Below, piece after piece: positions 47,254 to 55,361 of a stretch of DNA of 64,000 nucleotides. The stretch is from Haemophilus influenzae (lineage in GTDB: Bacteria > Pseudomonadota > Gammaproteobacteria > Enterobacterales > Pasteurellaceae), in the NCBI RefSeq assembly GCF_019703545.1, contig NZ_AP018771.1, positions 1,240,001 through 1,304,000 on the forward strand, in the 5' to 3' direction. The translations under genes and the position numbers were made by a program. Under the pieces are notes generated by a model. It did no database searches. It was not told where the DNA came from and saw nothing but the letters and a program-made list of their open reading frames with translations. Numbering within the stretch: the stretch's first letter is position 1; each line of letters begins with the position of its first letter.

Positions 47254-47264
47254 CGGAATCAATT

Positions 47265-47915
47265 ATGCGCCCAACTAAACGCCATTTTCTGGAAGTTTCT
47301 GCCGCGATTGCTAATGCGGCAGAAACCGAAGATCTAAGCGACTTTACGGAATATGACAAAATGTGCCGTATTCTTGCTCGCCATCGAAAGGATTTGAAAA
47401 ACATCCAATCGACGGAACGCAAAGCCGCATTTAAAAAGCAAATTTTGCCTGACTATCTCCCATGGATTGAAGGGGCGTTATCGGTCGGAAGTGGTAAACA
47501 AGATAATGTCTTGATGACATGGTGCGTGTGGGCAATTGACTGTGGCGAATATCATCTCGCCTTACAGATTGCCGATTATGCCGTATTTCATGATTTACGC
47601 TTGCCCGAGCCATTTACCCGAACGCTTGGCACCTTGTTAGCAGAAGAATTTTCCGACCAAGCCAAAACCGCAAGAGCAGCTAATAAACCGTTCGACGAAT
47701 CTTACTTAGCGCAAATCCAACGCATTACTGCCGATTGCGACATGCCTGATGAAAGCCGTGCGCGATTATTACGTGAATTGGGCTTGTTATTGGTTGAAAA
47801 GCACCCTGAACAAGCACTGGCATATTTAGAACGTGCTTTGGGTTTAGATCAGAAAATTGGCGTGAAAGGCGACATCAAGAAACTAAAAAAACAATTATCA
47901 ACAACTGAATATTGA
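47265..47915 (+). CDS. M: Small terminase subunit, P2 gpM family
   Basis: 216 residues (P2 M is 247). Conserved pieces are LPDYLPWIEGALSVGSGKQD and NVLMTWCVWAIDCGEYHLAL, then the C-terminal tail ERALGLDQKIGVKGDIKKL. It recognises cos with the P ATPase. It is 11 bases from N. The usual close spacing to L is broken by a repeat element. Confidence 0.92.
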   Translation: MRPTKRHFLEVSAAIANAAETEDLSDFTEYDKMCRILARHRKDLKNIQSTERKAAFKKQILPDYLPWIEGALSVGSGKQDNVLMTWCVWAIDCGEYHLALQIADYAVFHDLRLPEPFTRTLGTLLAEEFSDQAKTARAANKPFDESYLAQIQRITADCDMPDESRARLLRELGLLLVEKHPEQALAYLERALGLDQKIGVKGDIKKLKKQLSTTEY

Positions 47916-47924
47916 TGTTGTTTT

Positions 47925-48130
47925 AATGCCCCGTCTAAATCGCCTGACCGACTTGGCATTTTTAGGAAAATTTTTCCTGTTTGAGCGTAGCGAGTTAAAA
48001 ATTTTCCGTTAAGAAAATGACAACAAAGGGCAGAAAAGCGATTTAATCGGGGTGTGTTCTTTGGTTCTTTCTTGCACAAGCAAGAAAGAATATAAACCGA
48101 GCAAACCACGCAGCCGTCGGGCGGATTAAA
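47925..48130. repeat. Dispersed Haemophilus repeat inserted between M and L
   Basis: GTTTGAGCGTAGCGAGTT (47979-47996) and the following CCGTTAAGAAAAT, AGCGATTTAA and GGGGTGTGTTCTTTG match the copy at 21286 onward downstream of gyrA. It fills the 293-base gap between M and L, with a CTTGCACAAGCAAG hairpin near 48068-48081 and an uptake signal near 48130. It has no coding frame. Confidence 0.7.
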
Positions 48131-48208
48131 AGTGCGGTCAAATTCTGACGGATTTATTGGCCGTGCTTAATTTAATCCTCACCCGACTTTTTTTATAAGG
48201 GTAAATCA

Positions 48209-48715
48209 ATGAGCGACGGCGCAATATCAGTCAAACTTGCCCCCGATTATGAAATGGGCGAAGTACAGCAACAGTTAAATGATTACGATACCTTAGATGA
48301 CATTATCAGTAATGATAGTTTCTTCCCCGATATGTCACCTTCTCAATTTCGTAATCAATACCGTGCAGACGGCACCATTACTACACAACGTTTACAAGAT
48401 GCCTTAATTGAAGGAATGGCAAGCGTCAATGCAGAACTCTCCACGTTTAAAACACAAAGCAAACGCGACAGTTTAGAACAGATCACAGCCCCCTCCATCA
48501 ATGGCGAAAGCGTGCTGATTTATCGCTATAAACGTGCAGTAAGTTGCTTGGCACTAGCAAACCTTTATGAACGCTATGCAAGCTATGACAGCACTAACGA
48601 TGGCGAAAAGAAAATGGCGCAACTCAAAGACAGCATTGATGAATTACGCCGTGATGCTCGCTTTGCGATTAGCGACATATTGGGCAGAAAACGCGTCGAT
48701 GCGGAGTTAATCTAA
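48209..48715 (+). CDS. L: Head completion protein, P2 gpL family
   Basis: 168 residues (P2 L is 169). DGAISVKLAPDYEMGEVQQQ and NDSFFPDMSPSQFRNQYRAD fit the family; it seals filled heads before tail joining. Preceded by TATAAGGG. The stop overlaps the start of X (TAATG). Likely still in the O-to-S operon despite the upstream repeat. Confidence 0.9.
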   Translation: MSDGAISVKLAPDYEMGEVQQQLNDYDTLDDIISNDSFFPDMSPSQFRNQYRADGTITTQRLQDALIEGMASVNAELSTFKTQSKRDSLEQITAPSINGESVLIYRYKRAVSCLALANLYERYASYDSTNDGEKKMAQLKDSIDELRRDARFAISDILGRKRVDAELI

Positions 48716-48924
48716 TGCAAGTTTACGCACAACAAAATGACAATTTAGACGCCATTCTTTATCGCCATTTTGGACGAAGTGAAGGCTTACTCGAAATAAC
48801 CTGCGAACTCAATCCACATTTAATGGATAAGCCCATTATTCCCATTGGTACGGTAGTCAATTTGCCAGAAGCCGATACAGAAAAAATCAGTGTGGCAAAT
48901 GACACAATTCAACTTTGGAGCTGA
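48715..48924 (+). CDS. X: Tail protein X, LysM-like, P2 gpX family
   Basis: 69 residues (P2 X is 67). MQVYAQQNDNLDAILYRHFG leads into GLLEITCELNPHL and PIIPIGTVVNLP, the short LysM-type fold of tail X proteins. Needed for tail assembly in P2. Coupled to L by TAATG and to the holin one base later. Confidence 0.9.
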   Translation: MQVYAQQNDNLDAILYRHFGRSEGLLEITCELNPHLMDKPIIPIGTVVNLPEADTEKISVANDTIQLWS

Positions 48925-48925
48925 T

Positions 48926-49147
48926 ATGCACGACACACCATCAAGAGCGTCTTACACATCAGGAATATTCGCTTTCTTAATTGGACGCATTGCCGATATG
49001 TTCTCAAATGTAAATTGGGCTGATGTCGCATCGATTACAGGTATTGTGATAGGTGTCGCCACCTTTCTTGTGAATTGGTATTACAAGAAAAAAGACTTTG
49101 AATTAAAAGAAAAAGAACTTAAACAACGGAGCCATTATCATGATTAA
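48926..49147 (+). CDS. Holin
   Basis: 73 residues starting MHDTPSRASYTSGIFAFLIG, with two membrane stretches (SGIFAFLIGRIADMF weakly, SITGIVIGVATFLVNWYY strongly) and a charged tail KKKDFELKEKELKQRSHYH. This class II-like arrangement between X and the lysozyme matches the HP1-type holin. The start was chosen immediately after the X stop. It forms the membrane hole that triggers lysis timing. Confidence 0.8.
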   Translation: MHDTPSRASYTSGIFAFLIGRIADMFSNVNWADVASITGIVIGVATFLVNWYYKKKDFELKEKELKQRSHYHD

Positions 49148-49658
49148 ACGTTCTGCCAAATACATCTGTGCCATATCCGCTGTTGTTGGACTGGTGATTG
49201 CCACTTATGGAAATGACATTCGAACCTCGGAAAAAGGCTTGTTACTGATTGGTAATGCAGAAGGTTGTATGAAAAAGCCTTATCAATGCCCTGCTGATGT
49301 TTTAACAGTCGGCATAGGCATAACCGATGCTATTGAAAAAATTGACCGCAATAAAATTTACAGCTTACAAGAAATCGCAGAGTTATACGTAAAAGGCATT
49401 AAACAATCAGAAAAATGCGTTAATCAATACGCCAACGGGCAAACCATGCCACAAGGTGCATTTGATGCCTTAGTCTCCATTACATTTAATGTTGGATGCG
49501 GCAAATTAAAAAATAGCTCACTTTTTAAAATGGCACGCCAAGGCTACAGCAAAGCTATGTGCGGTCAGTTTGAGCGTTGGATTTATGCCGCAGGAAAACC
49601 ATTAAAAGGATTGATTGAACGCCGACAAAAGGAGAAAGCCCTATGTTTAATTTCTTAA
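49140..49658 (+). CDS. Phage lysozyme (GH24), probably a SAR endolysin
   Basis: 172 residues. The N-terminal hydrophobic segment YICAISAVVGLVIATYG is rich in small residues, typical of a signal-anchor-release domain. Catalytic Glu is in GNAEGCMKKPY with the downstream DVLTVGIGITD replacing the classical T-x-G-x-G pattern. RRQKEKALC ends the domain, as usual in the family. It degrades peptidoglycan after release from the membrane. Overlaps the holin by eight bases. Confidence 0.88.
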   Translation: MIKRSAKYICAISAVVGLVIATYGNDIRTSEKGLLLIGNAEGCMKKPYQCPADVLTVGIGITDAIEKIDRNKIYSLQEIAELYVKGIKQSEKCVNQYANGQTMPQGAFDALVSITFNVGCGKLKNSSLFKMARQGYSKAMCGQFERWIYAAGKPLKGLIERRQKEKALCLIS

Positions 49659-49993
49659 CCGCGAAAGAAAGAAGCATTTTACTTATCGGGCCAATATTGC
49701 TTGTACTTTTGATTATGTTTCTGGGATTTGAGGCGAATTATTGGCGAAAAGAAATGCTCAAAGAAGAACAGCTAAAACTGAAATGGCAAAATTCTTACAT
49801 TGAGTTAAATCATAGCGTTCACAATTTTGCCGAACAGCAAGCACAGCTAATCCAAGCCGTAAACAACCTCAAAGAAAAGCAAAATCAACAAACACAGGAT
49901 TTAAAAAATGTACTTAAATCAAATCAAGATTGGGCTGATAGCCCTTTGCCTGATGATGTTAAACGCCTGTTCAACTCAGCAGGAAATCATTAA
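49643..49993 (+). CDS. Rz-like i-spanin
   Basis: 116 residues with an N-terminal transmembrane helix (ILLIGPILLVLLIMFLGF) followed by a long charged coiled coil (KEEQLKLKWQNSYIELNHSV, QQTQDLKNVLKSN). This is the inner-membrane spanin that joins the outer-membrane lipoprotein encoded inside its 3' end. Overlaps the lysozyme stop by 16 bases. Confidence 0.82.
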   Translation: MFNFLTAKERSILLIGPILLVLLIMFLGFEANYWRKEMLKEEQLKLKWQNSYIELNHSVHNFAEQQAQLIQAVNNLKEKQNQQTQDLKNVLKSNQDWADSPLPDDVKRLFNSAGNH

Positions 49994-50171
49994 ATCGCCG
50001 ATTCTTTGTCCGCAAACCACAGAATGCAGTGCCTATTCGCCACAAATTCGCACCAATGGCGAATTAGCCGAAGCCTATTTACAGACACAGCACCACCTTG
50101 ATTTGTGCATTATCGAGAACTCAAGTTTAAAAAAATGCATGGATGAATTTAATAAAAAGGAACAGCCATGA
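49908..50171 (+). CDS. Rz1-like o-spanin lipoprotein, nested in another frame
   Basis: 87 residues. A signal peptide with lipobox MLNAC (Cys near residue 21) follows MYLNQIKIGLIALCLM. The first ~29 codons overlap the end of the Rz gene in a different frame, the typical embedded Rz/Rz1 design. With Rz it fuses inner and outer membranes at lysis. Confidence 0.82.
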   Translation: MYLNQIKIGLIALCLMMLNACSTQQEIIKSPILCPQTTECSAYSPQIRTNGELAEAYLQTQHHLDLCIIENSSLKKCMDEFNKKEQP

Positions 50172-50383
50172 CAGATCAATTCGACCGAGCACAGCAGCTT
50201 GAAGAAATGCAACGTGAAATCGCCCTGAAAAAACACCGCACTTTTAAAGCAGTAAGTCGCCTTTATTGTGAAGATTGCGATGCACCCATCCCAGAAAAGC
50301 GCAGACAAATGATTCAAGGCGTAACACGTTGCGTGACTTGCCAACAAAGATTTGAAATGCAACAACGGAATTTTCGCAAATGA
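50168..50383 (+). CDS. TraR/DksA-type zinc finger protein
   Basis: 71 residues. The zinc finger CEDCDAPIPEKRRQ ... RCVTCQQRF is diagnostic of the TraR/DksA family. Phage members of this size mimic ppGpp/DksA on RNA polymerase in F-plasmid TraR; in P2 the related orf82-like gene sits at the same place. The start overlaps Rz1 (ATGA). It could modulate host transcription late in infection. Confidence 0.88.
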   Translation: MTDQFDRAQQLEEMQREIALKKHRTFKAVSRLYCEDCDAPIPEKRRQMIQGVTRCVTCQQRFEMQQRNFRK

Positions 50384-50850
50384 AAAAACCAAACCAACTG
50401 CGCAAAATCCTTGAACAAAGTCACCCCGATTTTGTAAAAAATCCCGACCATCTACAACTCTATGTGGACGGTGGACAAATCGTCGCAACGGGTGCAGCAT
50501 CATTTAGTTTTGAATATCGTTACACACTCAATGTCGTGGTAACTGATTATGCAGGCGATATTGCCACCTTGATTGTGCCAATGATGGCTTATCTGCGCAC
50601 AAATCAACCTGAAATATTAGAAAATCCACAAATTCGAGAGAACGCATTTAAATTCCAGGTGGATTACAACAATAACCACACCGCAGATATTAGCTTCGAA
50701 ATCCAACTCACTGAACGTGTCATTTCTAAAAAAGAGGGTAATAACGTACAAATTCATTACGCAAAAGAACCAACCGCACAGGAATGGGAAAGATTAGGGA
50801 AGATAAGTGTCTATTTAGGCGAAATTACAGATGAAAATTTAATTTTTTAA
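50380..50850 (+). CDS. R: Tail completion protein R
   Basis: 156 residues (P2 R is 155). KPNQLRKILEQSHPDFVKNP and LQLYVDGGQIVATGAASFSF match P2 R, which is required for tail completion and head joining. Coupled to the TraR-like gene by an ATGA overlap. Confidence 0.88.
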   Translation: MKKPNQLRKILEQSHPDFVKNPDHLQLYVDGGQIVATGAASFSFEYRYTLNVVVTDYAGDIATLIVPMMAYLRTNQPEILENPQIRENAFKFQVDYNNNHTADISFEIQLTERVISKKEGNNVQIHYAKEPTAQEWERLGKISVYLGEITDENLIF

Positions 50851-50864
50851 AGTGAAAAATAAAA

Positions 50865-51335
50865 ATGAGCGATGGAATTGAACAAGTAAAACTCGCATTT
50901 ACAGATTTATTAAAAAATATCAGTAAACCACGGAGACGGTTACTCTATCAACAAATCGGGCGGGAATTAGCAAGAAATCAGCGTAGAAGAATTAAAGCAC
51001 AGCAAAACCCAGATGGAACACTATTTGAGCCTCGTAAACTAAGAAAACAATTTGGCAAAAAGAAAGGGCGAATTAAACGCCAATTAATGTTTAGAAAATT
51101 GGTCACGCCAGCTCACATGAAATTACGTTACCAAGAAAAAGGAATTTCACTCGGTTTTTATGGTGGAGATGCTGCGATTGCTGCAGTGCATCAATACGGG
51201 TTAAGTGCTAGCCCATCTAAAAATAAAGATTTCAAAGTGCAATATGCCCAGCGTGAATTGCTGGGCTTTACAGAAGAAGATATTGAAATGATTGAAAGAT
51301 TTGTGCTTAGAGCTATAGCGGGTAAAGAATTTTAA
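50865..51335 (+). CDS. S: Tail completion / virion morphogenesis protein S
   Basis: 156 residues (P2 S is 150). The basic middle RRLLYQQIGRELARNQRRRI followed by LFEPRKLRKQFGKKKGRIKR is typical of the S/virion morphogenesis family. It acts with R in tail completion. In P2 the next gene would be V; here a reverse-strand gene and the tape measure follow. Confidence 0.88.
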   Translation: MSDGIEQVKLAFTDLLKNISKPRRRLLYQQIGRELARNQRRRIKAQQNPDGTLFEPRKLRKQFGKKKGRIKRQLMFRKLVTPAHMKLRYQEKGISLGFYGGDAAIAAVHQYGLSASPSKNKDFKVQYAQRELLGFTEEDIEMIERFVLRAIAGKEF

Positions 51336-51345
51336 TTGGGTTAAT

Positions 51346-51657
51346 TTACAATTTATGCTCTTTAGCAATACGTTTACGTTCAATTTCTGCTTTGATTTGT
51401 TCGGTATCGCCACCAAAAAACCAAGCAATAGTAAAGAAAATAACGATTGCAGCCAAAATCCAAAATAACCAACTATTTAAATAAATAAGAGGTGCAAGCA
51501 AAACAAGCATTACTGCTAACGTGATATACCAGAAATTAATCGCTAAAGATAATGCACCAACAAAAATATAACTAAATGCGGCTAATACTGCAGTACCAAA
51601 TGCAATAAGTAAACCAACAATAATTGGCAAACCAATGAGCAAAACAAAAATTTCCAT
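51346..51657 (-). CDS. Reverse-strand small membrane protein (moron)
   Basis: About 103 residues with four hydrophobic helices (MEIFVLLIGLPIIVGLLIAF, LAAFSYIFVGALSLAINFWY, ITLAVMLVLLAPLIYL, WLFWILAAIVIFFTIAWFF) and a charged C-terminus EQIKAEIERKRIAKEHKL. I chose the ATG at 51657; a longer ATG at 51684 lacks support. It stands alone on the opposite strand within the tail operon, so it would be expressed from the prophage. Superinfection exclusion is a reasonable guess, not shown. Confidence 0.7.
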   Translation of the reverse strand: MEIFVLLIGLPIIVGLLIAFGTAVLAAFSYIFVGALSLAINFWYITLAVMLVLLAPLIYLNSWLFWILAAIVIFFTIAWFFGGDTEQIKAEIERKRIAKEHKL

Positions 51658-51728
51658 CGTTCTCTCCCTGTTAAGTTTGTTCATTATTTGTTCCTCATTC
51701 CTAAAATGTCAAGAAAAAGTGGGTAAAA

Positions 51729-54587
51729 ATGAAAAATTTAGAGCTTAAAGTAATTCTAGGTGCAGTTGATAAACTCACAGCCCCTTTAAAAGGTGTGCAA
51801 AAACAAATGGATAATTTGCAATCTAAAGTAAAAGGTGCGACCAATGAACTCAATAAACTAAAACAACAAAATAAAACCGCTGATTCATTTAAAAATTTGC
51901 AAAACTCACTGCAGCAAAATAATCAGAAATTAGTTGAAGCACGAGAAAAAGCAAAAAAATTAGCCGAACAACTACGCAATACTGCCGCACCGACAGCCGC
52001 ACTTAAACGCCAAGTCACAGAAGCACATAAAGCAGCGCATAAAATGGCACAAGCACAAGAAAATCAGCGTAAACAATTAAATAAACTCCGCCAAGAATTA
52101 AAACTTGGTGGCTTTAACACATCAAAATTTAAGGAAAGTCAGGAAAAACTGAAACAACAGCTTAGTCAATCCACAGCCGCCATTGAAAAACAAAATGCAG
52201 CCATGAAAAAACTGCAACAGCGACAAGCAAGAAACCTAGCTTATCGAAATAGCGTAGATAATTTAAAAACGAAAAGTGAGCAATTAAAGGGATTTGGGCA
52301 ATCTGCCATGATCGCAGGAACAGCAGGCAATGCGCTCACTGGTATAATGCTTAAACCTGCATTAGATTTTGAACAAGATTTTTCTAAGGTGCAAGCTTTA
52401 ACTGGGTTAAATAAAACTGATCCAAAACAAGCGGAACAACTTGCACGGCTGCGCCAACAAGGGATTCATCTCGGTGCAACAACATCCTTTACATCAGGAG
52501 AAGTCGCACAAGGTCAAGGTTATTTGGCAATGGCGGGATTCAATGCAGACCAAATCGAAAAATCAATGCCTGCTATTTTAGCAATGACAAAAGCCGCAGG
52601 CATCGAAATGGGGCGAGTTTCAGATATTTCATCAGATATTTCTTCTGGTTTTAAAATTTCCGCTGACGAAATGGGGCGTGTAGCAGATGTGCTTACTGCA
52701 ACATTTAGTGGTTCCAACACGACTTTAGAAGGTTTAGGCGACACAATGAAATATTTAGGTCCGATTGCCACGGCAACAGGTCAAGATTTTGAAACGATGT
52801 CAGCAATGGTAGGGTTGTTAGGTAATGTTGGGATAAAAGGCACTCAAGCGGGGACATCATTACGTTCTGCCATGCTCAGACTTTCCGCTCCACCTAAAGC
52901 GGCAGCAAAAGCATTGAAAAAATTAGGCGTATCCGCAAAAGATAGTCGTGGCAATATGCGTGCGCTTACCGACATTTTAGTTGATGTAGAAAAGAAAACT
53001 GCCAAAATGGGATCTGGCGACAAAATGGCTTATTACAAGGACATTTTCGGTACAGAAGCTGCGACAGCTATGGTTGAATTAGTTGGACAAGCGGGCGTCC
53101 ACGGCATTCAAGAAATGACGGAAAAATTAAAAAATTCCGCAGGTCGTGCAGAGCAAGTCGCGCAAGTTATGTCGGATAACTTAATGGGGGATATAAAAAA
53201 TCTAGAGTCTGCGCGTGAAGCCGTAGGCATTGCGATCTATGATACTATTTCAGATGATATTCGAAGCGCAATACAGTCGGTAACCGAAATAGTGCGAAAA
53301 GTGAATGAATGGATAAAAGCGAATCCTGAACTTACTCGACAAATTGTTAAATGGAGTGTATCAATTGCAGGAGGTATTACAGCATTAGGGGCATTAAGTA
53401 TGGCATTTAGTTTTCTGTTTTATCCTGTTGCACGCATTTTATTAAGTGTCGGGCGTTTTACAGGCATTAATCATTTATTAAGTCAATCATTAAAAAAAGT
53501 CTCTGTTGAAAGTTTAAAGGCAAATAAACATTTATTTTCTTATAAAACCACCCTCAATTCAGCTAAAACTGGAACTATCATGTTTTATGGCGGATTGAAA
53601 AAAATGCCGAGTGTCTTTGTTAAACTCATTAAAAAGATGAGACACCTCTCATTTTGGCTAAATGGACTAAAAACAATACTTCGTATTGCTTTTGCACCTA
53701 TTAGAATGCTCTTTATGGGATTAACGTCAATCATAGGTTTTCTCCTTTCTCCAATAGGTTTACTCGCTGCTACATTTGTCGCGGCAGGTGTGATGATTTA
53801 TCGATATTGGGATAAAGTGCGGTCATTTTTCGGCGGATTTTGGGAGGGCTTAAAATCAGGTCTCGCCCCTGTCCTTGAAAAATTCCAACCACTAGGTACT
53901 GCATTTGGTGTGGTCGTTGGATGGATTGAAAAAGCGGTGAAATGGTTTACTGATTTATTGTCTCCGGTACAAAGCACCAAAGAAGATTTAGATGCTGCAG
54001 CCAGTGCAGGTAAAAAATTTGGCGAATGGATAGCAGCAGGTATAGATTTAGCTCTCAAACCTTTGGAGCTATTACAAAATGCCATTCAATGGGTAATAGA
54101 TCATATGCCGAGTGTCAGTAGTATCGCTAATACACTTATACCCAAAAAACATGCAGAGCAACTCAGCGAAACAGCTAAAATGGCAGCAAATACAGGCTTT
54201 TCCAATGGCGGCTACACTGGCAATGGTGGCAAATATGAACCCATGGGCATTGTCCACGGCGGCGAATACGTGATGACCAAAGAAGCCACATCTCGACTTG
54301 GCATAAATACGCTCAACGCCCTTAATTACGGCAAACGAGCGCTTATTGCGGGCGGTTTAGGTATCAGCGTTGCAACTGCCGCCCCTGTGCAAGTTGATAC
54401 TCGTGCGCCCATTTCTGCTCGTCCGATGATGACGCAATCCAGTCAGCCCATGAGCGTAAATATCACTATCCATGCCGCACAAGATATGGACGAACGAGCC
54501 ATTGCACAACAAGTGGCAAAAGAAATACAACGCATCGAAAACCAACGCCAAGCAAGAGCAAGAAGTTTAATGTGGGACAGAGCATAA
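51729..54587 (+). CDS. T: Tail tape measure protein, P2 gpT family (TP901 core)
   Basis: 952 residues (P2 T is 815). Long N-terminal coiled coil (LKGVQKQMDNLQSKVKGATN onward), then the TP901 core near 190-520 (LTGLNKTDPKQAEQLARL, YLAMAGFNADQIEKSMPAIL, GIKGTQAGTSLRSAMLRL). Hydrophobic segments near 540-700 follow, then the C-terminal tail-tip part with GGYTGNGGKYEPMGIVHGGE and VMTKEATSRLG. It sets tail length. In P2 it follows E/E'; here it is between S and V. Confidence 0.93.
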   Translation: MKNLELKVILGAVDKLTAPLKGVQKQMDNLQSKVKGATNELNKLKQQNKTADSFKNLQNSLQQNNQKLVEAREKAKKLAEQLRNTAAPTAALKRQVTEAHKAAHKMAQAQENQRKQLNKLRQELKLGGFNTSKFKESQEKLKQQLSQSTAAIEKQNAAMKKLQQRQARNLAYRNSVDNLKTKSEQLKGFGQSAMIAGTAGNALTGIMLKPALDFEQDFSKVQALTGLNKTDPKQAEQLARLRQQGIHLGATTSFTSGEVAQGQGYLAMAGFNADQIEKSMPAILAMTKAAGIEMGRVSDISSDISSGFKISADEMGRVADVLTATFSGSNTTLEGLGDTMKYLGPIATATGQDFETMSAMVGLLGNVGIKGTQAGTSLRSAMLRLSAPPKAAAKALKKLGVSAKDSRGNMRALTDILVDVEKKTAKMGSGDKMAYYKDIFGTEAATAMVELVGQAGVHGIQEMTEKLKNSAGRAEQVAQVMSDNLMGDIKNLESAREAVGIAIYDTISDDIRSAIQSVTEIVRKVNEWIKANPELTRQIVKWSVSIAGGITALGALSMAFSFLFYPVARILLSVGRFTGINHLLSQSLKKVSVESLKANKHLFSYKTTLNSAKTGTIMFYGGLKKMPSVFVKLIKKMRHLSFWLNGLKTILRIAFAPIRMLFMGLTSIIGFLLSPIGLLAATFVAAGVMIYRYWDKVRSFFGGFWEGLKSGLAPVLEKFQPLGTAFGVVVGWIEKAVKWFTDLLSPVQSTKEDLDAAASAGKKFGEWIAAGIDLALKPLELLQNAIQWVIDHMPSVSSIANTLIPKKHAEQLSETAKMAANTGFSNGGYTGNGGKYEPMGIVHGGEYVMTKEATSRLGINTLNALNYGKRALIAGGLGISVATAAPVQVDTRAPISARPMMTQSSQPMSVNITIHAAQDMDERAIAQQVAKEIQRIENQRQARARSLMWDRA

Positions 54588-54589
54588 TC

Positions 54590-54610
54590 AAAGGGCGAAA
54601 GCCCTTTTTT
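54590..54610 (+). terminator. Terminator after T
   Basis: AAAGGGC GAAA GCCCTTT with a T-run. A near-identical copy sits at 55261-55282, bracketing two small genes. Confidence 0.85.
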
Positions 54611-54611
54611 G

Positions 54612-54640
54612 TTGTTTATTGTAAACAGAAGTGCTAGGAT
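54612..54640 (+). promoter_or_regulatory. Candidate promoter of the terminator-flanked cassette
   Basis: TTGTTT (54612-54617), a 17-base spacer and TAGGAT (54635-54640) lie directly after the terminator, 24 bases before the ATG at 54664, with AGGAGGG as the ribosome site. Confidence 0.5.
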
Positions 54641-54663
54641 CGGCGAAAAATAGGAGGGTATCA

Positions 54664-54831
54664 ATGAACAACAATGCACCTTTTATTCGTGAAATTATTG
54701 ACCGCACATCGCCAATAAAAGGCGAACCTGTGAAGGGTAACAATGCCAAAGAAATTAAGGCAAATGTTCAAACCATTTTAAAAGCGCAACTTAGAGCCAC
54801 ACAATTAAATGCTAGAACGCAAACATATTAA
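54664..54831 (+). CDS. Cassette gene 1, 55-residue unknown protein
   Basis: MNNNAPFIREIIDRTSPIKG continuing to KANVQTILKAQLRATQL; polar, basic and probably helical. A very good ribosome site (AGGAGGG) precedes the ATG. It overlaps gene 2 by 23 bases. The size and position recall an antitoxin or a small regulator, but no family is recognised. Confidence 0.6.
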   Translation: MNNNAPFIREIIDRTSPIKGEPVKGNNAKEIKANVQTILKAQLRATQLNARTQTY

Positions 54832-55261
54832 ATTTGTCGAAATCCATCATCTTTTTACGCAAATCAGTCTTGCATTGGGATTTACAGAACAAGATATTGA
54901 TAAACATTCGACTAATCTCGCTGAATTAATCGCATTATGGCAGCAACAAGAATTTGTTGAAGTGTATGTTGAAAATAAAGACCGTCTATTCGGACGTGCA
55001 AAAGACAGCAGTTTAGTCTATGGCGCATCGCCTTATTATATTGGTTTATATCACGCTCGATTAAGTTATGAAGAAAACGATCCTCTTGTGGTGCTGACAT
55101 TTAATTATGAAGATAACCCAGAGCAAACCACAGTATCGGTTCGTTTTATGGTTGATCACGATACCTTATTCGGGACAAAAGAAGAAAAATTCATTCAACA
55201 ACGAATGAAAGATATTCGTAAACGTATTGATGATTTTATTCAATTAGGCAATAAAAAATAA
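54809..55261 (+). CDS. Cassette gene 2, 150-residue unknown protein
   Basis: MLERKHIKFVEIHHLFTQIS, then ELIALWQQQEFVEVYVENKD, an alpha/beta pattern with YYIGLYHARLSYEENDPLVV, and a C-terminal helix FIQQRMKDIRKRIDDFIQLG. No transmembrane segments. I do not recognise a family or catalytic motif. It forms a two-gene unit with the 55-residue protein between duplicated terminators, a typical moron or defence cassette layout. Confidence 0.6.
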   Translation: MLERKHIKFVEIHHLFTQISLALGFTEQDIDKHSTNLAELIALWQQQEFVEVYVENKDRLFGRAKDSSLVYGASPYYIGLYHARLSYEENDPLVVLTFNYEDNPEQTTVSVRFMVDHDTLFGTKEEKFIQQRMKDIRKRIDDFIQLGNKK

Positions 55262-55282
55262 AAGGGCGAAAGCCCTTTTTTG
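55261..55282 (+). terminator. Terminator closing the cassette
   Basis: AAAGGGC GAAA GCCC plus T-run, matching the 54590 terminator almost base for base, including flanking TTTTTTGTT. The duplication suggests how the cassette was inserted. Confidence 0.85.
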
Positions 55283-55361
55283 TTACCTATTATTCCACAC
55301 TCGCCCCCACTCGCCACACCACACAATATTGCCAACAATAAGGCATTTTCTTTAACTGTGA

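Noticed and set aside
54443-54679. Minus-strand frame overlapping the end of T
   Set aside because: Shadow of the T gene and terminator, with no ribosome site.
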